Below are positions 36,117 through 46,496 of a stretch of 64,000 nt of DNA, one piece after another. The DNA comes from Notospermus geniculatus (lineage: Eukaryota; Nemertea; Pilidiophora; Heteronemertea; Lineidae). Below the pieces are notes generated by a model. That model did no database searches and was not told the DNA's origin. It worked only from the letters and a program-made list of their open reading frames with translations. Where the stretch lies: assembly GCA_002633025.1 (NCBI GenBank), contig NMRB01000015.1, forward strand, positions 310,587-374,586, written 5' to 3'. The first letter of the stretch is position 1. Each line of letters opens with the position of its first letter. The position numbers and the translations under genes were made by a program.

Positions 36117-36449
36117 TTGAATTTTGCCAGCCTCGCCAAGTCAGCCCACCATCTGACACCTCAAGCATATCAAGGAACCTGTTAAACAGAGCATTATGCT
36201 TCTCGGAGTAGAGGAGACAAGAAGATATGGGAATAGTAGACTCGTTGTCTGTNTCATCGCGTCATCGAGTGGTCGCGTGATCGAGTCATCGAGTCGGATA
36301 CCACAAGCCCTTCAATTTTGCCAGCCTCTCCAAGTCAGCCCACCATCTGACATCTCAAGCATATCAAGGAACCTGTTTTAAAACAGAGCATTATGCTTCT
36401 CGGAGTAGAGGAGACAAGAAGATAAGGGAATAGTAGACCCGTTGTCTGT
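36117..36449. repeat. Direct duplication joined at a single N
   Basis: 36117-36252 and 36312-36449 are near-identical copies (AATTTTGCCAGCCTC... to GTTGTCTGT). Between them lie the single N at 36253 and about 58 bp of other sequence. That sequence is made of TCATCGAGT-type 9-mers (36254-36297), found nowhere else in the copies. The N directly after the first copy points to a contig joint. Confidence 0.85.
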
Positions 36450-38247
36450 GAACTTACAGCAGAAACTCATCGTTCAGCTATGATACACTAGGTCTCTGTC
36501 TGTATTCAAGACCATCCATAATCTGCTCCCTTTTACATCTGTCAGCAGACAGCGTTGCCAACTCTCAGGTTAAATGACTTGCGTAGACAGTAAGTTCCAG
36601 AAGTAAAGCTCCCAACATTTCTGTTCAGAGATCAACACAGAGCAACCAAAGGCAACGAGGGGCTTTCACATGTCCACAGCAGTCATCTACCGGTACATAG
36701 TTTTTTTTTCGTTTTAGTGGTTCCAATGATTCATCAGTCTTCAAGGTGCTGCTCCACGTGAAAATTTCTTTGCAAGAGTTGTCTCTAAGGGGAAGTCAAC
36801 AATAGAAAACTATTGGCAGACGTTTGTGTCACGCAAGTCGTAAGGAATCCCACAATGGTGAATTACCTGTTACGAGCCAACTATTTTGTATTTGACTTTT
36901 CCATCAGTGCCGAAGCCATAGCATTAGTGGCCCTGGAAAGTATGGAAGAGACCACCATTTCAAGCTACTGGTACTCAAAAGCCAACTCAGCCAAAAGACA
37001 ACTCACAAGAAGATTCTAATGTCAAACAATGCCTTCAGACTTGTGTCACTAACAGGCTCCTCTTCTGTACTTCTCTCACGATGAGGGCATAAGGCAAAGT
37101 GGTAATGAGTTGAAAAGTGCACGGAATCAGTAAATGCCCCTTTGGTACTAGGGAACGTTTCATCCATTGGATGTTTGTCTTGCCTCATGAAATCATAAGC
37201 GTTGTCATAATGTAACAATTACTTCCCTTTATTTTGCAGGAATGATCACCAGTGTGAAAGCAATGGAACCAATGTAAGTCAAAACAAGGGAGGTAATGCA
37301 AGAAACTCTGTGGCAGGACAACAGTAAAATGGATTACCGGTACATGAAATGACCTCAGAAACCATCCATTAGAGACCAATACCGTAGTATCAAAAATCTG
37401 CTAGGGAAGGACCCACTCTATCGGCACTGCAATCACAGGGATACATTTCATCCTTTGAAATCAATTTGTGAAAGAGGAAGCTATCCATGCAATGTCTTAT
37501 GTCAGAAAAAACTCGGGTTGTCCAGCAACACAATTTGGTAGATATCTCCTTTGGTGCTGTAGTTCCTGAAACTGTTTCAAAGTGTATCGGACTAAAAGTT
37601 GCACGTACTGCACTTCAGAAAATCAGGTTCCCATAAAAAAATTATTGACAATAGTAATTTAGAAAGCCAATGATTTACATGCTTATTTTGGCAATAGAAA
37701 CAACAGGCAGGTGAAATAAGCCAATAACTTTGAAAAAATGACATATCACATTGTGTTTTAACAGGAATGAATAACAGGCCCATGGAGACGTTTAAATGTT
37801 GCAAACCTCCCACACAGAGATCAGTTTGTGATGCAGTGTTGCTTCAGACATCCAAAATGAAATTTGACACATTGTTTCTAAAGCTACATCAAGGCAGTTT
37901 GGAATTACCTGTTGCATCTGGGGACCTATACTAACCACCAGCAGGAACATTTGAATAGGTCAGGAGATAGTTTTGAATAGTACAAAGCAAATGATACATC
38001 TGTGTGAGGTCCTATGAATTTACTCTTATTAAGCTTATTCTTTGTGCAGTGTTGGAAATGATATTGCTCCTGACAACTTCTAATCAAATTCTCATTTGAG
38101 GATCATCACTGGAATTTGTTTTGAAAGGAAAACTCATCTCCATTACTCCATGTTTCAAACACAAAGAGGATTCAAGAGGAATACTGAATAATGAATTCAA
38201 TTGTCCACGGTATTATCTGCACCTTATTTCGCAGAATGGAATTCTAG
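36450..38247. other. Non-coding stretch upstream of the channel locus
   Basis: No supported gene or repeat. The short frames on the minus strand at 37003-37813 show no domain or splice evidence. Confidence 0.5.
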
Positions 38248-39522
38248 AGGCAAGCGTTGCTTTGGATACCTGAAAAAGAGCACCAATTTCTGTCACGTGT
38301 CACGTCCCCGCAGGAATTTGAAAAACACACTGCAGCTTCTCGAGAATAAAAGTGATATATCTCCACGGTAACTTGGGGAAAGCAAATTAAGCTGGTTTTG
38401 TGTCGTGAACATGCAGTAAATTGGGAGAAATAACTGCATTTGTGTTCGTTGTTATCAAACAGAGTGTTCTGCCCACAGCTCAACAGAATTCATCTTGTGA
38501 TTTTGAAAATCTTGTGATCTTTGGGCTCCTCTAGATTCTGATGTGTGCTATCAAAAAAAGGTACTCAGCAATTTGGGAAAAGAACCTCTCATAAAGTGTG
38601 CCAAGACGCAAAAAGTCTTATGCATTCTGGAAGGAATCACATTGATTTCACAATTGGACTCCAATGTTCTTTTGCATATTTTGGGAAAAGGAATTGCACT
38701 TGCTTCTGCTCTGAGGTCTTGTGTAATTTGGGAAAGGTGTGATGCTTGACCATATTGCATAAGATCAAAGAAATTGCTGCTTGTCTTGGGTGACTCTGGA
38801 CAGGATTCCGAAAGCTGATAGATGCTGTGAATTGATAGCAAGAGATGGTAAATTGTGTCAGACATCATCTTCGATGAGGGAACGAACTAGCTATAGTTCT
38901 ACAACAGCATAAAACTACCACACCAAACGTCTCCTCTCATCTTCAGTTCCAACCAAACGAGTGCCAACTTGAAGCCACGTTTTTAGAAGCAAATGGACTT
39001 GGCTCTGTGTTGTCAGGTTAGAGGGTTTAGATTTGAAAACAAGTTCAAGAGGGAGCTACAGATGATTTTGGAGCCGCAACAAAAAGACATGCCAACAGGA
39101 AACAAGAAAGCAAAGAAACCACCCATTGATCCTGCTCTGAAACCACAGACTATACTACAAACATTCAGGAAGTTCTGCTTGCTGACGTCAGTCAGGGGTG
39201 TTCCCAGGATAGTGAAATCCCATAGCGTGGTGTGGAAGATAATTTGGGTTGTATCGGTCCTGACATTTCTTGGGATGGGACTGCAGCAGGCGGGGGAATT
39301 GGTAAATGATTATCTGACATGGCCGAAGAGGCAAGTACATATCATACATCAGACAGAAAAGCGGCCATTTCCTAGTACAACAATTTGCTCACTGCAACCA
39401 CTCAGTAGCGGATGGTCCAAAATGGTGGAGGCAAATGGTACAACTGCCATTGACCAGTACTTTGATACAATTCAGTCATACGTCGATGACGCGACCAATG
39501 ATGCAGATAAGGGTATCTGGAA
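38248..39522. repeat. Direct duplication at the channel locus, copy A
   Basis: This segment holds about 745 bp of 5' flank plus the first 177 codons of the DEG/ENaC channel. It is repeated at 39524-40802. The copies meet at a single N at 39523, where the truncated coding sequence jumps to the start of the flank again. The flank copies differ at several bases and a short indel. No difference was seen in the coding part. Confidence 0.9.
38993..39522 (+). pseudogene. Truncated copy of the DEG/ENaC channel (first 177 codons)
   Basis: The ATG and 177 codons appear identical to the N-terminus of the intact channel at 40273. They include the cytoplasmic N-terminus, the Thr-Ser-Val-Arg-Gly motif, the first membrane segment and the FPSTTIC motif. 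The copy stops at Gly-Ile-Trp, directly before the N at 39523. Beyond the N the reading frame enters duplicated 5' flank and is meaningless. It lacks almost the whole extracellular domain and the pore helix, so it cannot make a channel. Perfect coding identity with a divergent flank, and the N at the break, favour an assembly joint between two alleles. A real partial tandem duplication is the alternative. Confidence 0.85.
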
Positions 39523-39523
39523 N

Positions 39524-40802
39524 AGGCAAGCGTTGCTTTGGATACCTGAAAAAGAGCACGAATTTCTGTCACGTGTCACGTCCCCGCAGGAATTTGAAAA
39601 ACACACTGCAGCTTCTCGAGAATAAAAGTGATATATCTCCACGGTAACTTGGGGAAAGCAAATTAAGCTGGTTTTGTGTCGTGAACATGCAGTAAATTGG
39701 GAGAAATAACTGCATTTGTGTTCGTTGTTATCAAACAGAGTGTTCTGCCCACAGCTCAACAGAATTCATCTTGTGATTTTGAAAATCTTGTGATCTTTCG
39801 GCTCATCCTCCTAGATTCTGATGCGTGCTATCAAAAAAAGGTACTCAGCAATTTGGGGAAAGAACCTCTCATAAAGTGTGCGAAGACGCAAAAAGTCTTA
39901 TGCATTCTGGAAGGAATCACATTGATTTCACAATTGGACTCCAATGTTCTTGTGCATATTTTGAGAAAAGGAATTGCACTTGCTTCTGCTCTGAGGTCTT
40001 GTGTAAGTTGGGAAAGGTGTGATGCTTGACCATATTGCATAAGATCAAAGAAATTGCTGCTTGTCTTGGGTGACTCTGGACAGGATTCCGAAAGCTGATA
40101 GATGCTGTGAATTGATAGCAAGAGATGGTAAATTGTGTCAGACATCATCTTCGATGAGGAAACGAACTAGCTTTAGTTCTTCAACAGCATAAAACTACCA
40201 CACCAAACGTCTCCTCTCATCTTCAGTTCGAACCAAACGAGTCCCAACTTGAAGCCACGTTTTTAGAAGCAAATGGACTTGGCTCTGTGTTGTCAGGTTA
40301 GAGGGTTTAGATTTGAAAACAAGTTCAAGAGGGAGCTACAGATGATTTTGGAGCCGCAACAAAAAGACATGCCAACAGGAAACAAGAAAGCAAAGAAACC
40401 ACCCATTGATCCTGCTCTGAAACCACAGACTATACTACAAACATTCAGGAAGTTCTGCTTGCTGACGTCAGTCAGGGGTGTTCCCAGGATAGTGAAATCC
40501 CATAGCGTGGTGTGGAAGATAATTTGGGTTGTATCGGTCCTGACATTTCTTGGGATGGGACTGCAGCAGGCGGGGGAATTGGTAAATGATTATCTGACAT
40601 GGCCGAAGAGGCAAGTACATATCATACATCAGACAGAAAAGCGGCCATTTCCTAGTACAACAATTTGCTCACTGCAACCACTCAGTAGCGGATGGTCCAA
40701 AATGGTGGAGGCAAATGGTACAACTGCCATTGACCAGTACTTTGATACAATTCAGTCATACGTCGATGACGCGACCAATGATGCAGATAAGGGTATCTGG
40801 AA
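39524..40802. repeat. Direct duplication at the channel locus, copy B
   Basis: Second copy of 38248-39522, starting AGGCAAGCGTTGC after the N. It is the copy that continues into the complete channel gene. Confidence 0.9.
40188..40228 (+). promoter_or_regulatory. Possible core promoter of the channel gene
   Basis: CATAAAA at 40188-40194 resembles a weak TATA box. TCAGTT at 40223-40228 matches the animal initiator pattern about 35 bp downstream. Transcription from there would give a 5' leader of about 48 nt ending at the ATG at 40273. The duplicate upstream has the same arrangement. This is motif-based inference only. Confidence 0.2.
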
Positions 40803-42057
40803 TTCCATGGCATCCATAAAGGGGTATTATCAAAACACTCCCCGTCACACAGCGAGGTCGCTTGGCCCTGATCAGCACACTTTGATAAATAATTGTCATT
40901 TTATTGTTGTAAATGGTACAGAACACGAGCAGATGGACTGCGGGCGGATCGTCATGTATGAACATCCTGAGTACCTCAACTGCTACACGATATCAATGCA
41001 CACCTTAGAAGAACAAATGAATGTAACATCGCTGTCTATTTTGATATTTTTGGATGATTTCACTTATCCCGACTACCCGACGATCACCATTCAGGATGAG
41101 ATGGCCCAGATGCATGGTGTTAAGGTCCGCCTACATGGTTACCACACTTTCCCAAGGTTAGACTTTGAGGACATATTAGTGCCAGCTGGCATGGCGGCCG
41201 AAGTAGAACTGCGTACCACTTTTTTGAATTTCTTGACCGAACCGCATGGAGAGTGTACGGACAAGATAAATGTGTCTCTAACAAACCTTTACAATGAGGA
41301 TTACAATTACTCGGTTGGGGCTTGTGATGATATGTGCCGTCAACATGCTATAATGAAAAAATGCAACTGCAAAGATCCAACGCTGCCTGCAGAAAAAGGT
41401 GACAACATGCGCAAGTATCCATTCTGTGGTGCCCTAAATAAAAACACCACGGAAGTCCTATCCAGGTTACGTTGTTTAAATAAAATATTATCCCTGAAAC
41501 AAGAAACAATAAATGCAGAGAATGATTGCCCTTGTCTTCAACCGTGCGCCTTCACGAAGTATATACCAAATTTAACAATGGCAGTGTGGCCACACGAGTC
41601 ATTCCATCTGGCCGTTTATGAAAATTATATCAAAAACAAAAGCTATGCACATCACTTCGACATCTACGAGACAATCAAGGAGACGATGAAACAAAACCGC
41701 AGCCAAGCGTACAGGGAATTACGAAAACATGATTTGATTAAGCGTAATTTTGTGAAATTAACAGTGAAGCGTCATGATTTCAGGGTGACAAAAATTACCG
41801 AAGTTCCACTTATAACGGCTACGCACTTATTGAGTAGTGTAGGTGGCGCTCTCAGCTTTTGGTTGGGAATTACTGTGGTAACACTTGTTGAACTGCTAGA
41901 ATTGCTGTGGGATATTGTAAAAATTGGAATTTTTAAGAAGATATGGCAATTGACCAGTCCTCGGCAAAGTGGTGCTTCCCGTTCCGATCGGGAAAATGAC
42001 GTCAACAGCCAATATCAGCGAGCAGCAGTGGAAAATACATACTCAACAAAACTGTGA
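40273..42057 (+). CDS. DEG/ENaC (ASIC/FaNaC-like) sodium channel subunit
   Basis: Amiloride-sensitive-type cation channel subunit of 594 residues, single exon. Subunits of this family form trimers in the plasma membrane that conduct mainly Na+ and may be gated by peptides, protons or mechanical force. The ligand cannot be told here. Visible features in order: cytoplasmic N-terminus with TSVRG at 65-69; first membrane segment about 79-103; FPSTTIC at 126-132; a large extracellular domain with cysteines at 208, 223, 237, 328, 351, 355, 364, 366, 385, 401, 419, 421 and 425; several N-glycosylation sequons (for example N148, N214, N250, N333, N433). Next come LLSSVGGALSFWLG at 519-532, the pore helix, and a short tail of about 45 residues. 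The degenerin position aligns to S521. Oddities: Arg68 replaces the usual His of the HG motif, and the filter reads G-I-T (532-534) instead of G-x-S. An in-frame TAG nine bases upstream supports the start. Confidence 0.97.
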   Translation: MDLALCCQVRGFRFENKFKRELQMILEPQQKDMPTGNKKAKKPPIDPALKPQTILQTFRKFCLLTSVRGVPRIVKSHSVVWKIIWVVSVLTFLGMGLQQAGELVNDYLTWPKRQVHIIHQTEKRPFPSTTICSLQPLSSGWSKMVEANGTTAIDQYFDTIQSYVDDATNDADKGIWNSMASIKGYYQNTPRHTARSLGPDQHTLINNCHFIVVNGTEHEQMDCGRIVMYEHPEYLNCYTISMHTLEEQMNVTSLSILIFLDDFTYPDYPTITIQDEMAQMHGVKVRLHGYHTFPRLDFEDILVPAGMAAEVELRTTFLNFLTEPHGECTDKINVSLTNLYNEDYNYSVGACDDMCRQHAIMKKCNCKDPTLPAEKGDNMRKYPFCGALNKNTTEVLSRLRCLNKILSLKQETINAENDCPCLQPCAFTKYIPNLTMAVWPHESFHLAVYENYIKNKSYAHHFDIYETIKETMKQNRSQAYRELRKHDLIKRNFVKLTVKRHDFRVTKITEVPLITATHLLSSVGGALSFWLGITVVTLVELLELLWDIVKIGIFKKIWQLTSPRQSGASRSDRENDVNSQYQRAAVENTYSTKL

Positions 42058-43827
42058 TGATGGTGAGATGAGAGTTTAGGGTGATTTCAATATGTATATA
42101 GTTAAAACTGAAACATGCTGTCCCACATTGACAAACTCTGCCAGCAAGCAATGTTTGGTGACTTTTCACTCTAAGATTGGTGTTATATTTTCTCTAAACA
42201 AAGGGCCAAATTTGCAAAGTGTGTGTCAGCAAGCAGGTATCTATTGAATCACACAGGCCTGCTGAGGTCAATATGCAATATTTACAAAATAATATATATG
42301 ATTTTTTTGCATATCTTTGTAACTTTGACCCTTCACATTATGCGTGACACGACACTGTTGTTCAATTTGGGACAGTCTTATATCGTACATTGTGAATGAA
42401 AGGTGTCTGGTGAAATGGGGCTACTTTGCATATCAGGGGATACATTTCCAATGTATATCATGATGCTAACACCCAAAATGAACCTGGCATTCGAAATCTT
42501 TTAATACTCCACCACAATATATCTCAAACGAAATATATTTTACTACAAAACTATGCAAATATACTCTTTCATCATCAGGACCTTTTAAAAGTGCCAAAAA
42601 GTAGCCCCTTAAATAGACAGAGCAGCCCTATTTTACATTGCTTGTTCTGTATGACAACTGTAGGAGTTTTATGCATTTGTATGGAAAGAGTTCACAATAC
42701 GAAATATGCGCTGTCATAGGATTCATCATTAAACCTCAGCCAAACCTAAATGACTGAGTACAAGGTCTTAGATGGCATTGTCAGTTTTACGACATGTCCT
42801 TGCAGTTGTCATAACAGACTTTCTTAGCAAAGACTTGCAGACAAGACAGGTCTCGCCAAGATTTGATTTTGAGACCTGCATTATCTGTTAAGTGTATGTA
42901 CATATTTCAATTTGACCCATACATCAAGTTCAAGTCGATCCAACTCCTGTACCATAACAAACTCATGAGAGACTTGAGCCTGAAGTAGCAAGGCTTTAGC
43001 ATTTTCTATTGTTTTCTGAATGTTTTCGCTTACAGTTACTGATATTTTCAGTACAACTTTAAGGTGCATTTCCAGTATACCGTACTATGGAAAGACCCAA
43101 ATCCTAAGATGTTTTTCCAATTTTTCAGTTCGCTTGGCGCAATGCAGGTGGGGTTGAAAAAGGCTGGAACTGAATGAGATGAACATGAGAATGTTTTTAT
43201 CGGAACATGGTTGCTTGAATAATTTCCCAATATGAGGCTATGGTGACGACAAACCTCCCAGGGGCCTTCCATGGTATCAAATTCCAATCCAAGGCTTATG
43301 GCCTCTGAGAACAGTGATTCATAACAGGTGGTTGAGCGCAGAGTACATAGAGCAAAATAATGAAAACAACTCCTTATTGGGTATCCATGGAAATGAGGTA
43401 AATAGAAGAGAAATTGTATCAACAATGCTTTCCAATATTACAGAAACCAAAAGTAGGATTTAAGTCTCACACAATATTGAATGTTGTCACGCACCATCTT
43501 ATTGCACGGAAGCAGCTTTCCGGGATTATAAGGAAACTGATAAAGGAAATGATCTTTAAAATAAATTTTTTGACAGCACTTTCCAGCCAACAGTACCGGA
43601 TCCACAAGGATATGGGAATTTCTTTCAGAAGCACCCTGTGTATTGGGTAGCTCTGCTCATGTAGCACCAGCAGCACCTGTTTGCTATGGGGATGATAGTT
43701 GTGAAAGGGGGCAGCACTCAGAGGCCCAACCCTGTACACTACACTGTTCCATCTACAATAGACTGTCATCTCAATGGGAATTTGCTGCCAGGCGACATTA
43801 ATCACTTTCTCCTCATTAACCATAAGC
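42058..43827. other. 3' flank of the channel gene, then non-coding DNA
   Basis: No AATAAA lies close behind the stop. The nearest poly-A type hexamer noticed is ATTAAA at 42728-42733, which would imply a 3' untranslated region of about 680 nt. The 144-codon minus-strand frame at 43467-43901 has no recognisable domain. Its N-terminal part lies inside the large duplication, and in copy 2 it runs straight into a minisatellite. Confidence 0.45.
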
Positions 43828-44414
43828 AAGTTTTTTTTATTAATTATGTTAGTGTTACTGTGGTCTATGGCTAATCCACGAGAGTGTAGCTTGGATAACA
43901 TAAGAGAATGATGAAGTACAATTGTTATGATATGAGATGATTAAGAATTCCCACTATAATTATAGCCACTGGATACAGCAATGTGTAGTGATAAAATATC
44001 CTCGGTATATGAACATGCCTGGAACTGTGGACCACTTGTCCAAGTCCAAGTGTACTCACACTCAGAGATTTATTTCAACTTTATGTAAAATCCCCTGATA
44101 TCTTATTCAGAATGTATTATCTCTCGAATACCAGGGACCGATTTAACAAATTTCAGGAAGACTTGAATCAGAGTAAACTGGTTTCATTACATACCCCGAC
44201 GGTTGAACCACAGGGCAGGGATAGAGGAACCAGTCGAGTTGTAGGCCTACATGTAGATCTGCAAGTCCAGAGAAGGCTGTGACTAAAGCTAGTAGCGCAC
44301 ACGAAAATATACAGAAATATCTGCGAGTCATGTCTGTGAGCATCCATGCGTGCTGCCTCATCTCAGACAGGATTTATGTGTACAGTGTATGTGTGTATTT
44401 GTAGCGTTGAGGAT

Positions 44415-44454
44415 CTCACAGACATGAATTTGTATTAATGTGTGCTGCCAGCTT
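44415..44454. repeat. Inverted partner of a 35-bp motif at 47947
   Basis: CTCACAGACATGAATTTGTA, then TTAATGTGTGCTGCCAGCTT, is the near reverse complement of 47947-47981 (AAGCTGGCAGCACAATACAA, then ATTCATGTCTGTGAG). A further diverged copy, in the 47947 orientation, lies at 47889-47918. Together they may mark the ends of a decayed mobile element of about 3.5 kb, or may simply be scattered copies of one short repeat. Confidence 0.5.
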
Positions 44455-45511
44455 AAGCTGCTGGTTGACAGGAGGCATGTGTATCTTGTTTCAGGTAAAA
44501 ACCAGCTCATTTATGCTTTCACACACCACCTACTCTCTTCACTGTTGACAACATCAAAAGAAACCTGAGGCTAAAAATTGTAACAGTATCTTTACCCTGG
44601 AATAGCCCCCTTTTTAAACGTCCGAAGCATAGAAGCTTTGGAAAAGGAACATCTGAAGAGTACAATATTGTATGGTTACATTTATGATTTTTCGAATTTT
44701 TGGTAGCAGACAATACTTCATCACAAAAGGTTAGGTTGCCATGGAAATTAGCAACAATAAGCCATACCGAGTTTCTGACGGGTCTATAGGGCTACTTTTC
44801 CCATTATATAGAGCACTAGTTGCTAGACACCGGTAGGTTCACAACCTATTTTCATGTTGTTTGAAATCTCCACTTTCATTCACTTTCAAGTGTGGCCATC
44901 TTGAAAAAATAATTGTATTTCGACCCTTTTTTCCAGATTTCCATAGTCGCACCCATCAGCAGATTTCTGAAATGAATCCATTTGCCTTGGAGACAACTGT
45001 TAAAAATCCCTTTGATATAACCTGGACATTTTTCGCGATATTGGTACACAGTATGCAAAGAGGTCATAAAGTTAAAAATTTGACTTCTGACCTTTTCGTC
45101 TGCAGCATAATCTCTTCAAATAGATCAGCCCAAAGTGCTGTGATGCTTTAGCAAGCAACAGGGATTAACTTCAGAAACAGAACACTTAATGAAATTTAAC
45201 TCCTGAATTCCCATTAGTTTAGAATGCATATGCACATTGGCTCTCAACTAATCCAGACTGAAGGATGTCTAGAATACATTTATCAGATTATTGGGTGACA
45301 CATAAAGGTACCTTTCATCTCAGCTGAGCTGGCCACTTAGGTTAACTGGCATGCGTGCAGGAGCTGCTGCCTTATAGGAGGCATATTGTTGTTGAAGTTT
45401 TGACCAAGAATGGTTTGACTGACCAATAAATATAACCAGTCAGTATCACCATCTACATCAAGCGCAGTAGTGACAGATGAGGCATCGTGTTGTTAACACA
45501 GGCAGCATGTA

Positions 45512-45850
45512 CTACTGAGGCCCATGCCGCCAGCTGACTTCTAAATGCATTTTTTTAATTGATTTGTCTCTGGAGTTCATCTGGTTAGTACTAACCACTC
45601 TTTGCAACAATAACTGTTTCCTTCTAACCTTCATCCCCACACCTTGAATTCTGGAGATTGACTTCCTGTTTATTATCATTTTGTGTGTCAATTTTGTGCC
45701 TTTTGTACCTTGGACACCTTGACTTCGAATGGGGAAAGTGCATGATGGTGTGAATGTGGGCAAGTTTGAGTGTGTGGAATCATGAGGACAGTGTGAAACC
45801 CAATTACAGCAGCTGGACTTGACTGATCTGAGTGAACATTTGTTTGACAT
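45512..45850 (-). CDS. Low-confidence 112-codon frame, in-frame variant in copy 2
   Basis: A minus-strand ATG opens 112 codons. In the second copy of the duplication (54664-54924) the same frame has 86 codons. The two differ by a 25-codon segment, a one-codon indel and a few substitutions, and both indels are multiples of three. The C-terminal 38 residues, basic and hydrophilic (ending RHGPQ), appear identical. There is no signal, membrane segment or domain. An in-frame TAG directly precedes the ATG. Preserved frame in both copies is mild support; chance is a real alternative. Confidence 0.18.
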   Translation of the reverse strand: MSNKCSLRSVKSSCCNWVSHCPHDSTHSNLPTFTPSCTFPIRSQGVQGTKGTKLTHKMIINRKSISRIQGVGMKVRRKQLLLQRVVSTNQMNSRDKSIKKMHLEVSWRHGPQ

Positions 45851-45960
45851 CTAATTTTTCAAACAATCTCTACAACTTTTCATGCTGCCACCTGCTGAGT
45901 GGCAATATTACCACCAGGCTGAGTTGGATGACAACTCAAAAACACAGCATAGTTGGGCAA

Positions 45961-46048
45961 TGGGTGATTTCAAAGTTTGTTTTAAGACCGGTTTTACAAT
46001 GCATTAAAGCATTGTAAACGGTCTTAAAACAAACTTTGAAATCGCCCA
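45961..46048. repeat. Perfect-type hairpin, arms about 40 bp, loop about 6-8 nt
   Basis: TGGGTGATTTCAAAGTTTGT, then TTTAAGACCG, a 1-2 base bulge and TTTACAATGC, pairs with GCATTGTAAACGGTCTTAAA, then ACAAACTTTGAAATCGCCCA. Copy 2 (55038-55124) keeps the hairpin and is even more complete (CACCCA instead of CGCCCA). It could be a very short fold-back element or an RNA hairpin. On the minus strand it would lie about 150 bp beyond the stop of the candidate two-exon gene. Confidence 0.85.
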
Positions 46049-46198
46049 ATGTCATTTCGCCAGTTTGCTACGGCCAACAATGGGAGGAATATATCTTGCA
46101 TGACGAGAAACATCCCGCACGTCTGGAAACAACAATCATTCCTCAGAGACGAAATAGCTGAAGTGGTATGGTGTGGTACTATAAGAGGAGAGGGAACC

Positions 46199-46479
46199 TC
46201 AGACAATATTTGCTGAACACTCCACAAAGCGATCCAGCGTATAGCATGATGGAATGCTATTATAAAACATCACAGAAGTCTCATATTTTCTCACAATCAG
46301 ACGAGACGGCACGAATAGTGTCTTCACTTTGATGGCAGTCAACATGCGTGATGATGTTTCAGAAGTTTTTAAAAATTTCAATAGCTTCTTATGGGTGGAA
46401 GGCATAGAAGACACAGAACAATTGATCAGCGGATTACACGCATATTGAGTCTGAGTGTTGGAAGGCAATTTGCGTCGTT
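46199..46479 (-). CDS. Candidate two-exon gene, copy 1, exon 2
   Basis: On the minus strand the acceptor TTTGTTTTCAG is followed by 281 bases, open to a stop at 46201-46199. Its two leading bases complete the split codon left by the exon at 51904-51790 (G plus AA gives Glu). The joined product is exactly 131 codons plus stop, spanning a 5.3-kb intron that starts GTAGGG. This exon contributes 93 residues beginning RRKLPSNTQTQYACN, basic and Ser/Thr-rich, with no membrane segment or known domain that I recognise. Against copy 2 it has three substitutions (two silent, one Leu to Pro) and no indel, while the flanks have several. A donor-like GTGAGA lies inside (after Arg-Leu-Ile), so splicing could continue differently. 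Possible TTTATT (AATAAA on this strand) at 45669-45674. Confidence 0.32.
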
Positions 46480-46496
46480 CTGAAAACAAAGCTCAA

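Noticed and set aside
38551-38868. 105-codon frame antisense to the channel 5' flank, kept in both copies
   Set aside because: The differences I noticed between the copies are all amino-acid changing in this frame, which is not the pattern of a conserved coding sequence. It overlaps the likely promoter.
43467-43901. 144-codon minus-strand frame
   Set aside because: No domain, background codon use, and in the second copy of the duplication its frame runs into the CCGCGG minisatellite. Frames of this length occur elsewhere in the window by chance.
44143-44361. Minus-strand frame with a signal-peptide-like start (MTRRYFCIFSCALLALV)
   Set aside because: Copy 2 has a two-base deletion (GCGCAC to GCAC) that breaks the frame directly after the hydrophobic core, and no downstream exon fits.
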